Below are positions 4,467 through 12,253 of a stretch of DNA of 13,018 bases, in pieces. The DNA is from Clostridiaceae bacterium. Lineage in GTDB: Bacteria; Bacillota; Clostridia; Saccharofermentanales; DTU023. Position numbers and translations under genes: made by a program. Positions within the stretch are counted from its first letter, which is position 1. Every line of letters begins with the position of its first letter. The DNA lies in assembly GCA_012511185.1 (NCBI GenBank), contig JAAZGN010000105.1, positions 1-13,018 of the forward strand, in the 5' to 3' direction. The notes beneath the pieces were generated by a model, which ran no database searches, was not told where the DNA came from, and saw only the letters and a program-made list of their open reading frames with translations.

Positions 4467-6071
4467 TCAAAAGCAGGTCTGCATGCTGACAAGAGCCGGC
4501 AGGATGACGGTCACCATGACAACGACCAGGTCAATGGCCATGGGAATGACGTAGAGCAGGGAGCGTTGCTCAGCTCTGCCTCTCAGCGCGTCGCGGTAGA
4601 TCTGGCGGCTCCGGTCGGATTGCATGCGGATGAGCTCCAGGATTTCCTTGCCCCCCTCCCGCTCGTAGCGGGCCATCAGGCGGAGCGCCGCCTGCACTTC
4701 CGGCAGGGGGCAACGTTCGGCCAGCCGGTCGGCGGCCATCACACCGTCATAGCCCGTTTCAAGCAGAAGAGCCGCGTGCGCAAGACTCAAGGCAACCGGG
4801 TTGTCGGGATTAGTGCCTGCAATGTTGACATGGGCAACCATGCGCAGGGAACGGTCAAGCGTCAGGCCGCTCTCCATCAGGATGTGAAGCGAGTTGACGA
4901 CGGAGGGATAATAGAAACGGAATTGTTCTTTTTGCCTGGCTGCCCGCCCCACGGTCATGATGTCGCGCAGGGTTGAAAAAATGAAGGGTACCAGCAGGAT
5001 CAAAAACCATGAGATGCGCCCCGACAAGGCGAGGAGGGCGGCAAGCAGGAAGCCCAGGGTAAGGTCAAAACGTTTCTTTGCCAGGTAGGAAGGCCAGGCG
5101 TGTTCGGGGTCACCGGACAGAAGCTGAACAGCGGACGCAACCGACATGCCGATCTGCCCGGGCAGCCAGTCAAGGTAGATGCGTGACAGGAGTTTTGCCG
5201 CGCTTGCTTTTTCGGAAGCAGGCATGTTTCGGTCTTGATGTTTGGTTTTTTGCTTTTTTTTGATTCTGGTCTTTTCAGGGGCCAACAGCAGAAGCAGGAT
5301 GAAGAGGGCGAACATGGCGACCAGGTAGAGTATTTGGAGCGGCAGCATCAGGGAAGGAGCACCCTGGATCGGCTGGCTGTAGGTCGACGCATTGCTCAGG
5401 ACAAAGCGGGCCATGAAGAAGGGAATGACTGCCAGGATCAGTGCTTCGCTCGAATGACCGCGCCGTTCGTTGGCCACTTCGCTTTGCGTGTTGATTTGTG
5501 AGGCGAGATCCTGATGGCTTTGGCGGATAAACACATCCAATCTCCCCCCCGTCTGCGCCAGCATGATCAGCATGGTAAAATCGCGCTTGCACACGGGAAG
5601 CTTGACCTCCCGGATGAAGACTGCGAGCGCCTCATTGAGAGACATTTGTGCTTCGAGGTTTTTTCTCAAGCCAAGGAGCGAACGGATGATCAGGTTGTTG
5701 CGTCCAAGCTGCCCGGACAGAGGGTGAACGGACTTAAGGAAGGCTGCTTCCAAGGGGATACCGGCCGAAAGCCTGGTCGAAAGATAGCCAAGAAGATGCT
5801 GGTACTGGGTGAGCAGCATCCGTTCCTCGCGCCGGTGAAAAAGGCGGGCAAGGCCGATGCCCAAAAGGAAGGCTCCCCCGGCCGTGGCAGGCCAGCAGGA
5901 GGATGTGTCCCCCAGAAAAGAGATCAGGGCGAGACGGGCGGGGATGACCGACAGCAGTATCCAGCGGATGGCGGACAGCCAATGGCGGCGGACCAGGCGC
6001 CTGTTTTTTCTTCTTTGAGTTTTCGGGATTTGTCCCTGCTTATGTCTTTTACGCTTGTTATTCTTACGCAT
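4467..6071 (-). CDS. TadB-TadC fusion, tad pilus inner-membrane platform
   Basis: 534 residues containing two type II secretion F-type domains normally encoded as separate proteins TadB and TadC. The N-terminal 30 residues are strongly basic. The first F-type domain (about 85-225) has YLSTRLSAGIPLEAAF and a LAQTGGRLDVF motif, followed by membrane segments around 209-226 and 245-264. A basic linker (268-282: TRIKKKQKTKHQDRN) leads to membrane segments around 336-367, a second F-type domain (about 385-500: NSLHILMESGLTLDRSL, LMARYEREGG) and a final membrane helix (about 506-527). The platform sits in the membrane and couples the TadA ATPase to pilin assembly. The ATG at 6071 is 2 nt after the tadA stop and has AAAGGGG 6 nt upstream. 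No stop, ribosome site or frameshift is seen between the halves. Confidence 0.88.
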   Translation of the reverse strand: MRKNNKRKRHKQGQIPKTQRRKNRRLVRRHWLSAIRWILLSVIPARLALISFLGDTSSCWPATAGGAFLLGIGLARLFHRREERMLLTQYQHLLGYLSTRLSAGIPLEAAFLKSVHPLSGQLGRNNLIIRSLLGLRKNLEAQMSLNEALAVFIREVKLPVCKRDFTMLIMLAQTGGRLDVFIRQSHQDLASQINTQSEVANERRGHSSEALILAVIPFFMARFVLSNASTYSQPIQGAPSLMLPLQILYLVAMFALFILLLLLAPEKTRIKKKQKTKHQDRNMPASEKASAAKLLSRIYLDWLPGQIGMSVASAVQLLSGDPEHAWPSYLAKKRFDLTLGFLLAALLALSGRISWFLILLVPFIFSTLRDIMTVGRAARQKEQFRFYYPSVVNSLHILMESGLTLDRSLRMVAHVNIAGTNPDNPVALSLAHAALLLETGYDGVMAADRLAERCPLPEVQAALRLMARYEREGGKEILELIRMQSDRSRQIYRDALRGRAEQRSLLYVIPMAIDLVVVMVTVILPALVSMQTCF

Positions 6072-6073
6072 GG

Positions 6074-7339
6074 TTACCCCTTTCGATTGCGCAGGCGTAC
6101 GAGGTGGACGGTACGGCGCTGTCTTTCACGGGCAGGCGGTACGGCTCTTTCTTTCGCCCCATCGTGCAAGGGCTTCCTGTCGATTGGTTTTTCGCTGTGG
6201 CCGGTGTCAGTATGATGAGGTGACCGGTAATGGGTGAAAAGCTGAAAGCTTTCGTCCTGGAAGCCGGTGACCGAACAGATCTCAGCGACCAGCCGCCGGC
6301 CGTCCGGCATCCTGACCAGATGAACCATCAGATCGATTGAAGAGGCCACCATCCTTCTGCACGCTTCCCAGGGCAGCTGGGAAGCGGGCATGAGCAGAAG
6401 CGCCAGCCGGTTGAGCATCTCCCCCGTACTGTTGCCGTGGCCGGTTGACATGGAGCCGGGATGTCCCGTCTGCATGGCCTGGATCATATCGTAAGCCTCG
6501 ACACCCCTGACCTCGCCGACGATCACACGGTCGGGACGGAGCCGAAGCGAGGAATTGATGAGAGTGGAAAGGGAAATGGTGCCGCCGCCGTCGATGGATG
6601 CCGCACGGGCTTCCAGGCGAACCAGGTTGTGCTTTCCCGTCAATTCGAGTTCCGCGGCATCTTCAACCGTCACGACCCGTTCATTCTGGGGGATAAAGGC
6701 TGCAAGCGCGTTGAGAAAGGTCGTTTTCCCCGAAGCTGTGCCGCCGCTGATGAAAATGTTCTTGCGGCCGCGGACAGCCTCCGCCAGAAAGTCGGCTTCG
6801 CTTTGGGGGAGGGTCTTGTTGCCAACCAGGGCCTCCATGGAAGGGTGGATCCCTGTGAAACGCCTGATGGACAGGACCGGACCATCAGGCGCGGCGGGTG
6901 GAAGGATGGCGTGCACGCGCGATCCGTCCGCAAGGCGCATGTCTGCGATTGGCGAGCGTTCGTGCACCAGCTTATTGGCGCGCCCGAAAAAGCGGCTGAT
7001 CACATGGGTCATGTGGGCAGCGGAATCGAAGGCCAGGCCGGTTACTTCCAGCTTGCCGGCGCGTGCGATATAGATCTGTCCGGGGCTGTTGACCATGATT
7101 TCCGTGATGTCCGGTTTGTCGAGAAGCGGCTGCAGGATATCCAGTCCCCGCATGGCGTCAAAGAGGTGGCGGATCAGAAGGGTTTTCTCCTGGACGGTCA
7201 GCGAGGATCCCTGAGTTCTGCTCGATACCTCGGCAGCGATCATACGCCTCAATTCATCATCCGAAGGCTCGCTGCCCGGCTCAAGATTGGAGGCGATGCG
7301 CCGGATCCAGTTTTGCTTTTCCTTGTAGCCCGGCAGCAA
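6074..7339 (-). CDS. tadA: TadA/CpaF-type secretion ATPase
   Basis: 421 residues. A hexameric VirB11/CpaF-family ATPase that powers tad pilus assembly at the cytosolic face of the membrane. Visible marks: the N-terminal ATPase domain ending LADGSRVHAILPP, Walker A GGTASGKT (199-206), the acidic TVEDAAELEL box (224-233), LRLRPDRVIVGEVRG (Walker B, about 265-279) and the His box TGHPGSMSTGH (291-301). The start is TTG at 7339, 2 nt after the stop of the TadZ-like gene, with GAAGG 9 nt upstream; no better in-frame start was found. After the normal end of the family (about residue 370, ESFQLFTHY) there is an extra tail of about 50 residues rich in His and Arg, running into the ribosome-binding site of the fusion gene. 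The function of the tail is unknown. Confidence 0.95.
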   Translation of the reverse strand: MLPGYKEKQNWIRRIASNLEPGSEPSDDELRRMIAAEVSSRTQGSSLTVQEKTLLIRHLFDAMRGLDILQPLLDKPDITEIMVNSPGQIYIARAGKLEVTGLAFDSAAHMTHVISRFFGRANKLVHERSPIADMRLADGSRVHAILPPAAPDGPVLSIRRFTGIHPSMEALVGNKTLPQSEADFLAEAVRGRKNIFISGGTASGKTTFLNALAAFIPQNERVVTVEDAAELELTGKHNLVRLEARAASIDGGGTISLSTLINSSLRLRPDRVIVGEVRGVEAYDMIQAMQTGHPGSMSTGHGNSTGEMLNRLALLLMPASQLPWEACRRMVASSIDLMVHLVRMPDGRRLVAEICSVTGFQDESFQLFTHYRSPHHTDTGHSEKPIDRKPLHDGAKERAVPPARERQRRTVHLVRLRNRKG

Positions 7340-7341
7340 GG

Positions 7342-8289
7342 TCAGGGACCTTCGAAGGCGGCCACCGGCTCAGTCGGGTGCTCAAGGATTGCGCAACTTT
7401 GGGGAAGGGCCGCCAGAAAAATCCCCAGTTCACGTCTGGCCATTAAAGCGGCAGAGGAGTCACCCGGGGGGATATCGACATAGACGTGGTCGCAAAGGAC
7501 GGCGATTGAACTCAGTTTGCCAAGGAGGAGCCCTGCTGTATCGAGCCAGACCATAGTGGACTCCGTGCAGGTGCGGGCATAACTGCCGCAAAGGTGCACC
7601 AGTTGTTTCAGACATTCACTGTCGCAGGCAGTCAGGTCATCCGCCCGGTCGGGCAGCCTGAAGGTCATGTAGCCGCCTTCGTGAAGGTAAAGCCAGCAGC
7701 CGAGATCGCGGGCCTTGGGCAGGTCCCCGGAGGCGATCAGGCAAAGCAGGTCACCTGCCGTCTGCCCGGGGCCGCGGCGAAAGTCATCCGTGAGCAGGTA
7801 GAGTGGTTTGACCGGCAGATAGACGACTTGCCTGCCGGCTGACATTTCCTTGTTGATAACATGGCGCGTGATGAATTCGCCCTTGCCCTGGGAGAATGAC
7901 AGGTGACAGCCCAGATACCGGTGGCCGGTTCCGGGTGTGCCCCTGCCGATTTGATCCGACAAATGGTGCCGGATCATCCGGTCAATCCGGCGCGCTCCTC
8001 CAAAGCGGGGAACGGTCTGCGGAAAGCCCTCGATGTCCAGGGCGGAAGCTTCGCCCCAGCAAAGAACGATAGGGGAGCCCTTTGCCGCAAGACAGGCCTC
8101 CTTCAAGGAACAAGGGTCAATCATCAGGGATGCCTGTGTTTTAAAAGTGTGGTCAGGCAGAAGCGATCCAGGAGGCATGGTCACAACATCGTAGGTGCTT
8201 TCTGCCAGCACCCGGAGGCGCTCTGCCAACCGGCTGACTGAAAGGTCATATTGGTCAATCAAAACAACCGTCGGCTTGGCCTGCCCCAT
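7342..8289 (-). CDS. TadZ/CpaE-like protein with degenerate P-loop, first tad gene
   Basis: 315 residues from ATG 8289, chosen because GAAAGGGCG lies about 11 nt upstream and the protein then opens MGQAKPTVVLIDQYDLS, a receiver-like first strand. Residues 1-115 look like the atypical receiver domain of TadZ proteins, ending VPRFGGARRIDRMIRHHL. Residues about 120-300 fit a MinD-like fold in layout: LGCHLSFSQGKGEFITRHVI at the P-loop position, GRQVVYLPVKPLY, MVWLDTAG and ELGIFLAALP. The Walker A motif (GKGGxGKT type) is not intact, so ATP binding is doubtful. TadZ proteins are thought to place the pilus machine at a cell site. Assignment rests on position (directly before tadA, 2-nt gap) and weak fold resemblance. 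An extension to 8400 begins at a TTG in the divergent control region and is rejected. Confidence 0.6.
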   Translation of the reverse strand: MGQAKPTVVLIDQYDLSVSRLAERLRVLAESTYDVVTMPPGSLLPDHTFKTQASLMIDPCSLKEACLAAKGSPIVLCWGEASALDIEGFPQTVPRFGGARRIDRMIRHHLSDQIGRGTPGTGHRYLGCHLSFSQGKGEFITRHVINKEMSAGRQVVYLPVKPLYLLTDDFRRGPGQTAGDLLCLIASGDLPKARDLGCWLYLHEGGYMTFRLPDRADDLTACDSECLKQLVHLCGSYARTCTESTMVWLDTAGLLLGKLSSIAVLCDHVYVDIPPGDSSAALMARRELGIFLAALPQSCAILEHPTEPVAAFEGP

Positions 8290-8447
8290 CTGTACTGCGC
8301 CCTTTCTCTCCCTTGTTATCTGGGGCCATCTTAAAAAAGAGCCTTGGCCTTTGCAGCCTGACAGAATGGCAGAAAAGGCCTTGACTTGCCTTTTCGTCAA
8401 ACTGCGCCCCGCCCCGATGTGTTATAGTGGTTAAAATTGAATATCAT
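8290..8447. promoter_or_regulatory. Divergent control region between the tad operon and metK
   Basis: It contains the inverted repeat AAAAGGC-cttgactt-GCCTTTT (8373-8379 / 8388-8394, perfect 7-bp arms), with TTGAC/GTCAA arms (8381-8385, 8395-8399) interleaved with it, and the metK promoter to its right. A confident minus-strand promoter for tad was not found; a TAAGAT-like -10 around 8330 has a poor -35. The repeat may be an operator for the tad side, the metK side, or both. Confidence 0.4.
8420..8428 (+). promoter_or_regulatory. Extended -10 promoter for the metK leader
   Basis: TGTTATAGT, that is TG, one base, TATAGT: an extended -10 element. No clear -35 lies 17 nt upstream, which an extended -10 can tolerate. 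Transcription would begin near 8435, just ahead of the riboswitch aptamer. Confidence 0.6.
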
Positions 8448-8545
8448 CTTATCGCGAGAGGTGGAGGGACTGGCCCTGTGAAGCCCGGCAACCGCGGTGA
8501 TGCGGCGGTGCTAATTCCTGCAGACAGAAGTGTCTGAGAGATGAG
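8448..8545 (+). ncRNA. SAM-I (S-box) riboswitch aptamer
   Basis: Conserved S-box blocks are in order: CTTATC with AGAGGTGGAGGGACTGGCCC, then GAAGCCCGGCAACC, GGTGCTAATTCCTGC and GATGAG. P1 forms between CTTATC (8448-8453) and GATGAG (8540-8545). P4 is a perfect CAGACA-GAAG-TGTCTG hairpin (8521-8536). The aptamer binds S-adenosylmethionine. Bound SAM stabilises P1 and lets the terminator at 8556-8578 form. Without SAM, GAGG (8543-8546) can pair with CCTC (8557-8560) as part of an antiterminator. It therefore represses metK when its product is plentiful. Confidence 0.97.
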
Positions 8546-8555
8546 GTTCTCGACA

Positions 8556-8580
8556 GCCTCCTCCCGGGAGGCATTTTTGT
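8556..8580 (+). terminator. Riboswitch-controlled intrinsic terminator
   Basis: GCCTCC (8556-8561) pairs with GGAGGC (8567-8572) around a 5-nt loop and is followed by ATTTTTGT. It lies 10 nt past the aptamer and is the expression platform of the SAM-I riboswitch. Confidence 0.92.
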
Positions 8581-8623
8581 CGGCATGACGCTCCTCTCGC
8601 GCTAAGGATCAGGAGGTAAAATA

Positions 8624-9808
8624 ATGTTTAATTCAACTAACGATGCCTGGCTTTTTACGTCAGAATCGGTTACTGAGGGCCACCCGGATAAAGTTTGTGA
8701 TCAGATCGCCGATGCCGTACTCGATGCCCTGATCAGTCACGACCCTTGCGCCCGTGTCGCCTGTGAAACTGTCGTGACGACCGGCCTGGTCCTCGTCCTG
8801 GGGGAGGTTACCACAAGCGCCTATGCCGATATTCCCCTGATCGTGCGCGAAACACTGCGCCGGATCGGGTATATGGGCAATCACACCGGATTTGACGCCT
8901 CCTCTTGCGCGGTCTTGACTTCGATCGACGAACAATCGTCTGATATTGCCCTGGGGGTCGACTGTTCGCTTGAATCGCGCGGGAGCGGCGGCCACGACAC
9001 GGGCGCCGGTGACCAGGGAATGATGTTTGGTTTTGCCAACAGTGATACGCCCGAATACATGCCGCTGCCCATCACCCTGGCCCACCGCCTGACCAAAAGG
9101 CTGGCTGAGACGCGCAAAAGCGGACACGCCCCTTCTCTTTTCCCGGACGGCAAATCGCAAGTGACCATCCATTACGAGGGCGAACGGCCCGTCCATATCG
9201 ACACGGTCGTCGTCTCCTCGCAGCATAGTGCTGACGTCCCGCCTGAACAGGTGCGTGAAGAGATAGAGGATGCTGTCATCTACCCTGTCCTCGCAGGCGA
9301 TTTGTTCGACAGCCAAACCAAGATTCTCATCAACCCGACAGGCCGGTTCGTGATCGGAGGGCCGCAGGGGGACACCGGCCTTACCGGAAGAAAGATCATC
9401 TGTGATACCTACGGAGGCTTTGGCCACCACGGTGGCGGGGCCTTTTCCGGAAAGGATCCAACCAAGGTGGACCGGACGGGCTCCTACGCAGCCCGTTACA
9501 TCGCCAAGAATCTGGTGGCTGCCGGTTTTTGCAGCCAGTGTGAAGTGCAGATCGCTTACGTGATTGGCGTGGCCCAGCCGGTTTCAGTCACGGTCACCAC
9601 CTTCGGCACGGGCATCGGACGTTCCGATGAGGAACTGAGTACCCTGGTCCGGCGTGCCTTTGATCTGCGGCCCGCCGCCTTGATCGAGCGCTTCGATCTG
9701 CTCCGTCCGATTTATACGCAGGTCAGCAATTACGGACATTTTGGCAGGCCGGATCTTGATCTGCCCTGGGAACGGCTTGACGCCGTCCAGGAGCTGCTGT
9801 CAAACTGA
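8624..9808 (+). CDS. metK: S-adenosylmethionine synthetase
   Basis: Makes S-adenosylmethionine from methionine and ATP, releasing phosphate and pyrophosphate; cytosolic tetramer. 394 residues, the usual family length. Marks: FTSESVTEGHPDK (11-23), GAGDQGMMFGFA (127-138, with Phe where many members have Tyr), the P-loop-like GGGAFSGKDPTKVDR (270-284), then YAARYIAKNLVAAG. The start ATG has an AGGAGGT site 6 nt upstream. The gene is controlled by the SAM-I riboswitch in its leader, so its product represses it. It is followed after 30 nt by recD2 without an obvious terminator, so read-through is likely. Confidence 0.98.
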   Translation: MFNSTNDAWLFTSESVTEGHPDKVCDQIADAVLDALISHDPCARVACETVVTTGLVLVLGEVTTSAYADIPLIVRETLRRIGYMGNHTGFDASSCAVLTSIDEQSSDIALGVDCSLESRGSGGHDTGAGDQGMMFGFANSDTPEYMPLPITLAHRLTKRLAETRKSGHAPSLFPDGKSQVTIHYEGERPVHIDTVVVSSQHSADVPPEQVREEIEDAVIYPVLAGDLFDSQTKILINPTGRFVIGGPQGDTGLTGRKIICDTYGGFGHHGGGAFSGKDPTKVDRTGSYAARYIAKNLVAAGFCSQCEVQIAYVIGVAQPVSVTVTTFGTGIGRSDEELSTLVRRAFDLRPAALIERFDLLRPIYTQVSNYGHFGRPDLDLPWERLDAVQELLSN

Positions 9809-9838
9809 GGAAAGGGAATCTTCCCGCCAGGAGCTGAT

Positions 9839-12253
9839 GTGACCCCTGTCGATGATCACGGACAAGCAGAACTTCGAAAAGGTAAGGACTTGGACTTTGA
9901 AGAATCTGTTTCTTTTTCAGGCACGGTTTTGCGCGTCCTTTTCCGCAATGAAGACAACGGATACACCGTTTTGGAGGTGGGCGGTGACGATGAAGAGCTG
10001 ACTCTTGTCGGCGTCATGCCTTACCTGTCGGCGGGTGATCTTGTTGCGGGGGAGGGAAGGCTGAGTGATCACCCGGTTTACGGGCCCCAAATCTCTGTAC
10101 AGACAATTTCGAGGACGGTACCCCATGGCAGTGAGAGGATCGAGAAATACCTTTCTTCGGGCGCCGTCAAGGGGATCGGTCCCGCGACAGCGAAAAAACT
10201 GGTCGATGCCTTCGGGGACGAAACCCTGGAAGTCATGCGGCTCCAACCGGAACGGGTTGCCCGAATCCGGGGCATCGGCCTGAAGAAGGCCCGGGCCTTC
10301 CAGGATCGGCTCGAGGAAGATCGCGGTTTCCAGGAACTGCTTTTACTTTTACTTCCTCACGGGATCGGGCCTGCCCGTATTCTGCGTATCCACCGGATCT
10401 TTGGTGCCGGCGCCGAGCAGCTGATTCGCACCAACCCCTATGAACTGGCCACCAAGGTCGCAGGGATCGGGTTTTTAACCGCCGATGCCATCGCTTCGGC
10501 AGTCGGTATTGCCGGTGATCACCCCGCCCGGCTTCGGGGGGCAGTTCTATTTGCCCTCCATCAGTCGCTTTTTCGGGAAGGTCATACAGTCGAATCGGCG
10601 AGGTCGGTCGCAGGAGCGCTTGCCAAAAAGCTGGATCTTGGTCCCGCCAGGCTGATGGAGGCGATCGATGCTTTGATCGCAGAGGGGTTGCTTGTCCGTT
10701 TGACAGAGAAGATGGAGATTGAAACGCTTTCACCCGCACCAGCCCCTGATCAGGGAGACGGCAAATGGTCGCGGGCCGTGAAAAAGCTTGCAAAGGGCAG
10801 CCTGCTGAAGCAAACGCCTGAAAGCAGGGCGACGGATTCTCCTGTTCCGTCCGACCTGATCGCGCTCCGGGATGTGGCTCTGATTGAACAGGCTCTGGCC
10901 CGCCGCACCCTCTTTTTGTCGGACAGCAGGCTCTTACCGCGACGGTCCATACCCTGGCAGGATGCGGCCCGCCAGGTTGAAGGCTTTGCCCGGCAGGAAA
11001 AATTCGAACCCGGCGAAGAACAGTACGAAGCGCTGCTGATGGCGCTGACCCAATCATTTTCCATCGTGACAGGCGGGCCGGGCACGGGAAAGACAGCCAT
11101 TGTACGCCTGCTGACACAGATCTTGAAAGCCCGGGGAGAAAAAATCCTTCTCGCAGCGCCGACAGGCCGCGCGGCAAGAAGATTGTCAGAAGTCTGCAAG
11201 ATGCCCGCACAGACGCTCCATCGCCTCCTCGCGCTGAGGGCCCAGGATGACGAGTTGCCGGATGCGTCCTTCTGGCTGACGGCGGATACCCTGGATTGCG
11301 ACACCCTGATCGTGGATGAATGCTCCATGATTGATCTTTTCCTGTTTGCCAACCTTTTGACTGCGGTCAAGCCGGGCACACGCCTGCTCCTGATCGGTGA
11401 CGCGGACCAGCTGCCTTCGATCGGTCCCGGCCAGGTCCTGCGCGACTTGCTCCAAAGCCAGGTGGTGGCGCACAAGCGCTTGACCGAGATCTACAGGCAG
11501 GAGGCCCACAAGCTGATCGTTTTGAACGCGCACCGGATCCTCAAGGGAGACCCGCTCGACTTTGACCAGTCGCTCGAATCCGACTTTATCTTCATCGATT
11601 GCGAGAATGAAGAGGCCATGCACGAGGGGGTCATCAAGCTGTGCCGCCAAGTCCTGCCGGACTATTATGGCTTGGACGGACTTTGGGGTGCCCAGGTGCT
11701 TTCGGCCATCCGGCGCGGCGCAGCCGGTGTTGGCGAGCTCAACCGGAGCCTGCAGAAACTTGCCCACGGCGATACCTTTCATGGCCTTGAGGCCGGTAGC
11801 CAGAAATTTGTCTCCGGCGACAAGGTTATGCAGACCCGCAATAATTATGACCTGGAGTGGAAAATTGAAAGGGCCGGACGCCGGGGTACAGGTGTCATGA
11901 ATGGCGAAACAGGTGTGGTCCGGTCGATCAGTTTGACCAGCCGAAGTGTTGAGGTCCTCTTTGAAGAGGAACGCCTTGCTGTCATCAAGGGTGAGGATTT
12001 GAATGATCTTGACCTGGCTTACGCGACAACCATCCATAAAGCTCAAGGCTCGGAGTACCCCGTGGAAATCCTGGTCATCCCCGCGGGCGCACCTTCCTTC
12101 CTGACGCGAAACCTGCTCTATACAGGAATCACGCGGGCCAAGGAACGGCTTTTTCTCTTAACGCGACGACGCACCCTGGCCATGATGCTGAAAAACAACG
12201 AGGCCAATGAGCGGCGCGGCACCCTGGCCCGCCAGCTCGCCCTCCGGTCGTGA
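9839..12253 (+). CDS. recD2: RecD2-type ATP-dependent DNA helicase
   Basis: 804 residues, a full-length stand-alone RecD-like 5'-3' helicase of superfamily 1B, which works without RecBC in DNA repair and replication-fork upkeep. Order: N-terminal OB-like domain (about 20-95, SFSGTVLRVLFRNEDNGYTV), helix-hairpin-helix segments (VKGIGPATAKKL, RIRGIGLKKARAF), a middle helical region with an insert of low conservation (about 300-345), then the motor: Walker A GGPGTGKT (412-419), APTGRAARRL, DECSMID (493-499), GDADQLPSIGPG, an SH3-like part (MNGETGVV), TTIHKAQGSEYP (730-741) and YTGITRAKERL. The GTG start has AGGAG 5 nt upstream. It sits between metK and comFC; its stop codon overlaps the comFC start (GTGA). 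Confidence 0.95.
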   Translation: MTPVDDHGQAELRKGKDLDFEESVSFSGTVLRVLFRNEDNGYTVLEVGGDDEELTLVGVMPYLSAGDLVAGEGRLSDHPVYGPQISVQTISRTVPHGSERIEKYLSSGAVKGIGPATAKKLVDAFGDETLEVMRLQPERVARIRGIGLKKARAFQDRLEEDRGFQELLLLLLPHGIGPARILRIHRIFGAGAEQLIRTNPYELATKVAGIGFLTADAIASAVGIAGDHPARLRGAVLFALHQSLFREGHTVESARSVAGALAKKLDLGPARLMEAIDALIAEGLLVRLTEKMEIETLSPAPAPDQGDGKWSRAVKKLAKGSLLKQTPESRATDSPVPSDLIALRDVALIEQALARRTLFLSDSRLLPRRSIPWQDAARQVEGFARQEKFEPGEEQYEALLMALTQSFSIVTGGPGTGKTAIVRLLTQILKARGEKILLAAPTGRAARRLSEVCKMPAQTLHRLLALRAQDDELPDASFWLTADTLDCDTLIVDECSMIDLFLFANLLTAVKPGTRLLLIGDADQLPSIGPGQVLRDLLQSQVVAHKRLTEIYRQEAHKLIVLNAHRILKGDPLDFDQSLESDFIFIDCENEEAMHEGVIKLCRQVLPDYYGLDGLWGAQVLSAIRRGAAGVGELNRSLQKLAHGDTFHGLEAGSQKFVSGDKVMQTRNNYDLEWKIERAGRRGTGVMNGETGVVRSISLTSRSVEVLFEEERLAVIKGEDLNDLDLAYATTIHKAQGSEYPVEILVIPAGAPSFLTRNLLYTGITRAKERLFLLTRRRTLAMMLKNNEANERRGTLARQLALRS

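Noticed and set aside
6461..7483. 340-residue plus-strand open frame opposite tadA and the TadZ-like gene
   Set aside because: It is antisense to well-supported motifs (Walker A and B of TadA). Its product has no recognisable domain, and long shadow frames are expected in GC-rich genes.
8290..8400. 37-residue extension of the TadZ-like protein from a TTG
   Set aside because: It runs through the divergent control region and inverted repeats and has no good ribosome site. ATG 8289 gives a normal receiver-like first strand.
9814..9825. GGGAATCTTCCC dyad between metK and recD2 as a terminator
   Set aside because: The stem is only 5 bp with a 2-nt loop and no T-run, so it is too weak to separate the two genes.
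10233..12046. Long minus-strand open frames opposite recD2 (10233-11210, 10750-11475, 11186-12046)
   Set aside because: All lie under conserved helicase motifs, and their products are low-complexity or unrecognisable. Treated as shadows.
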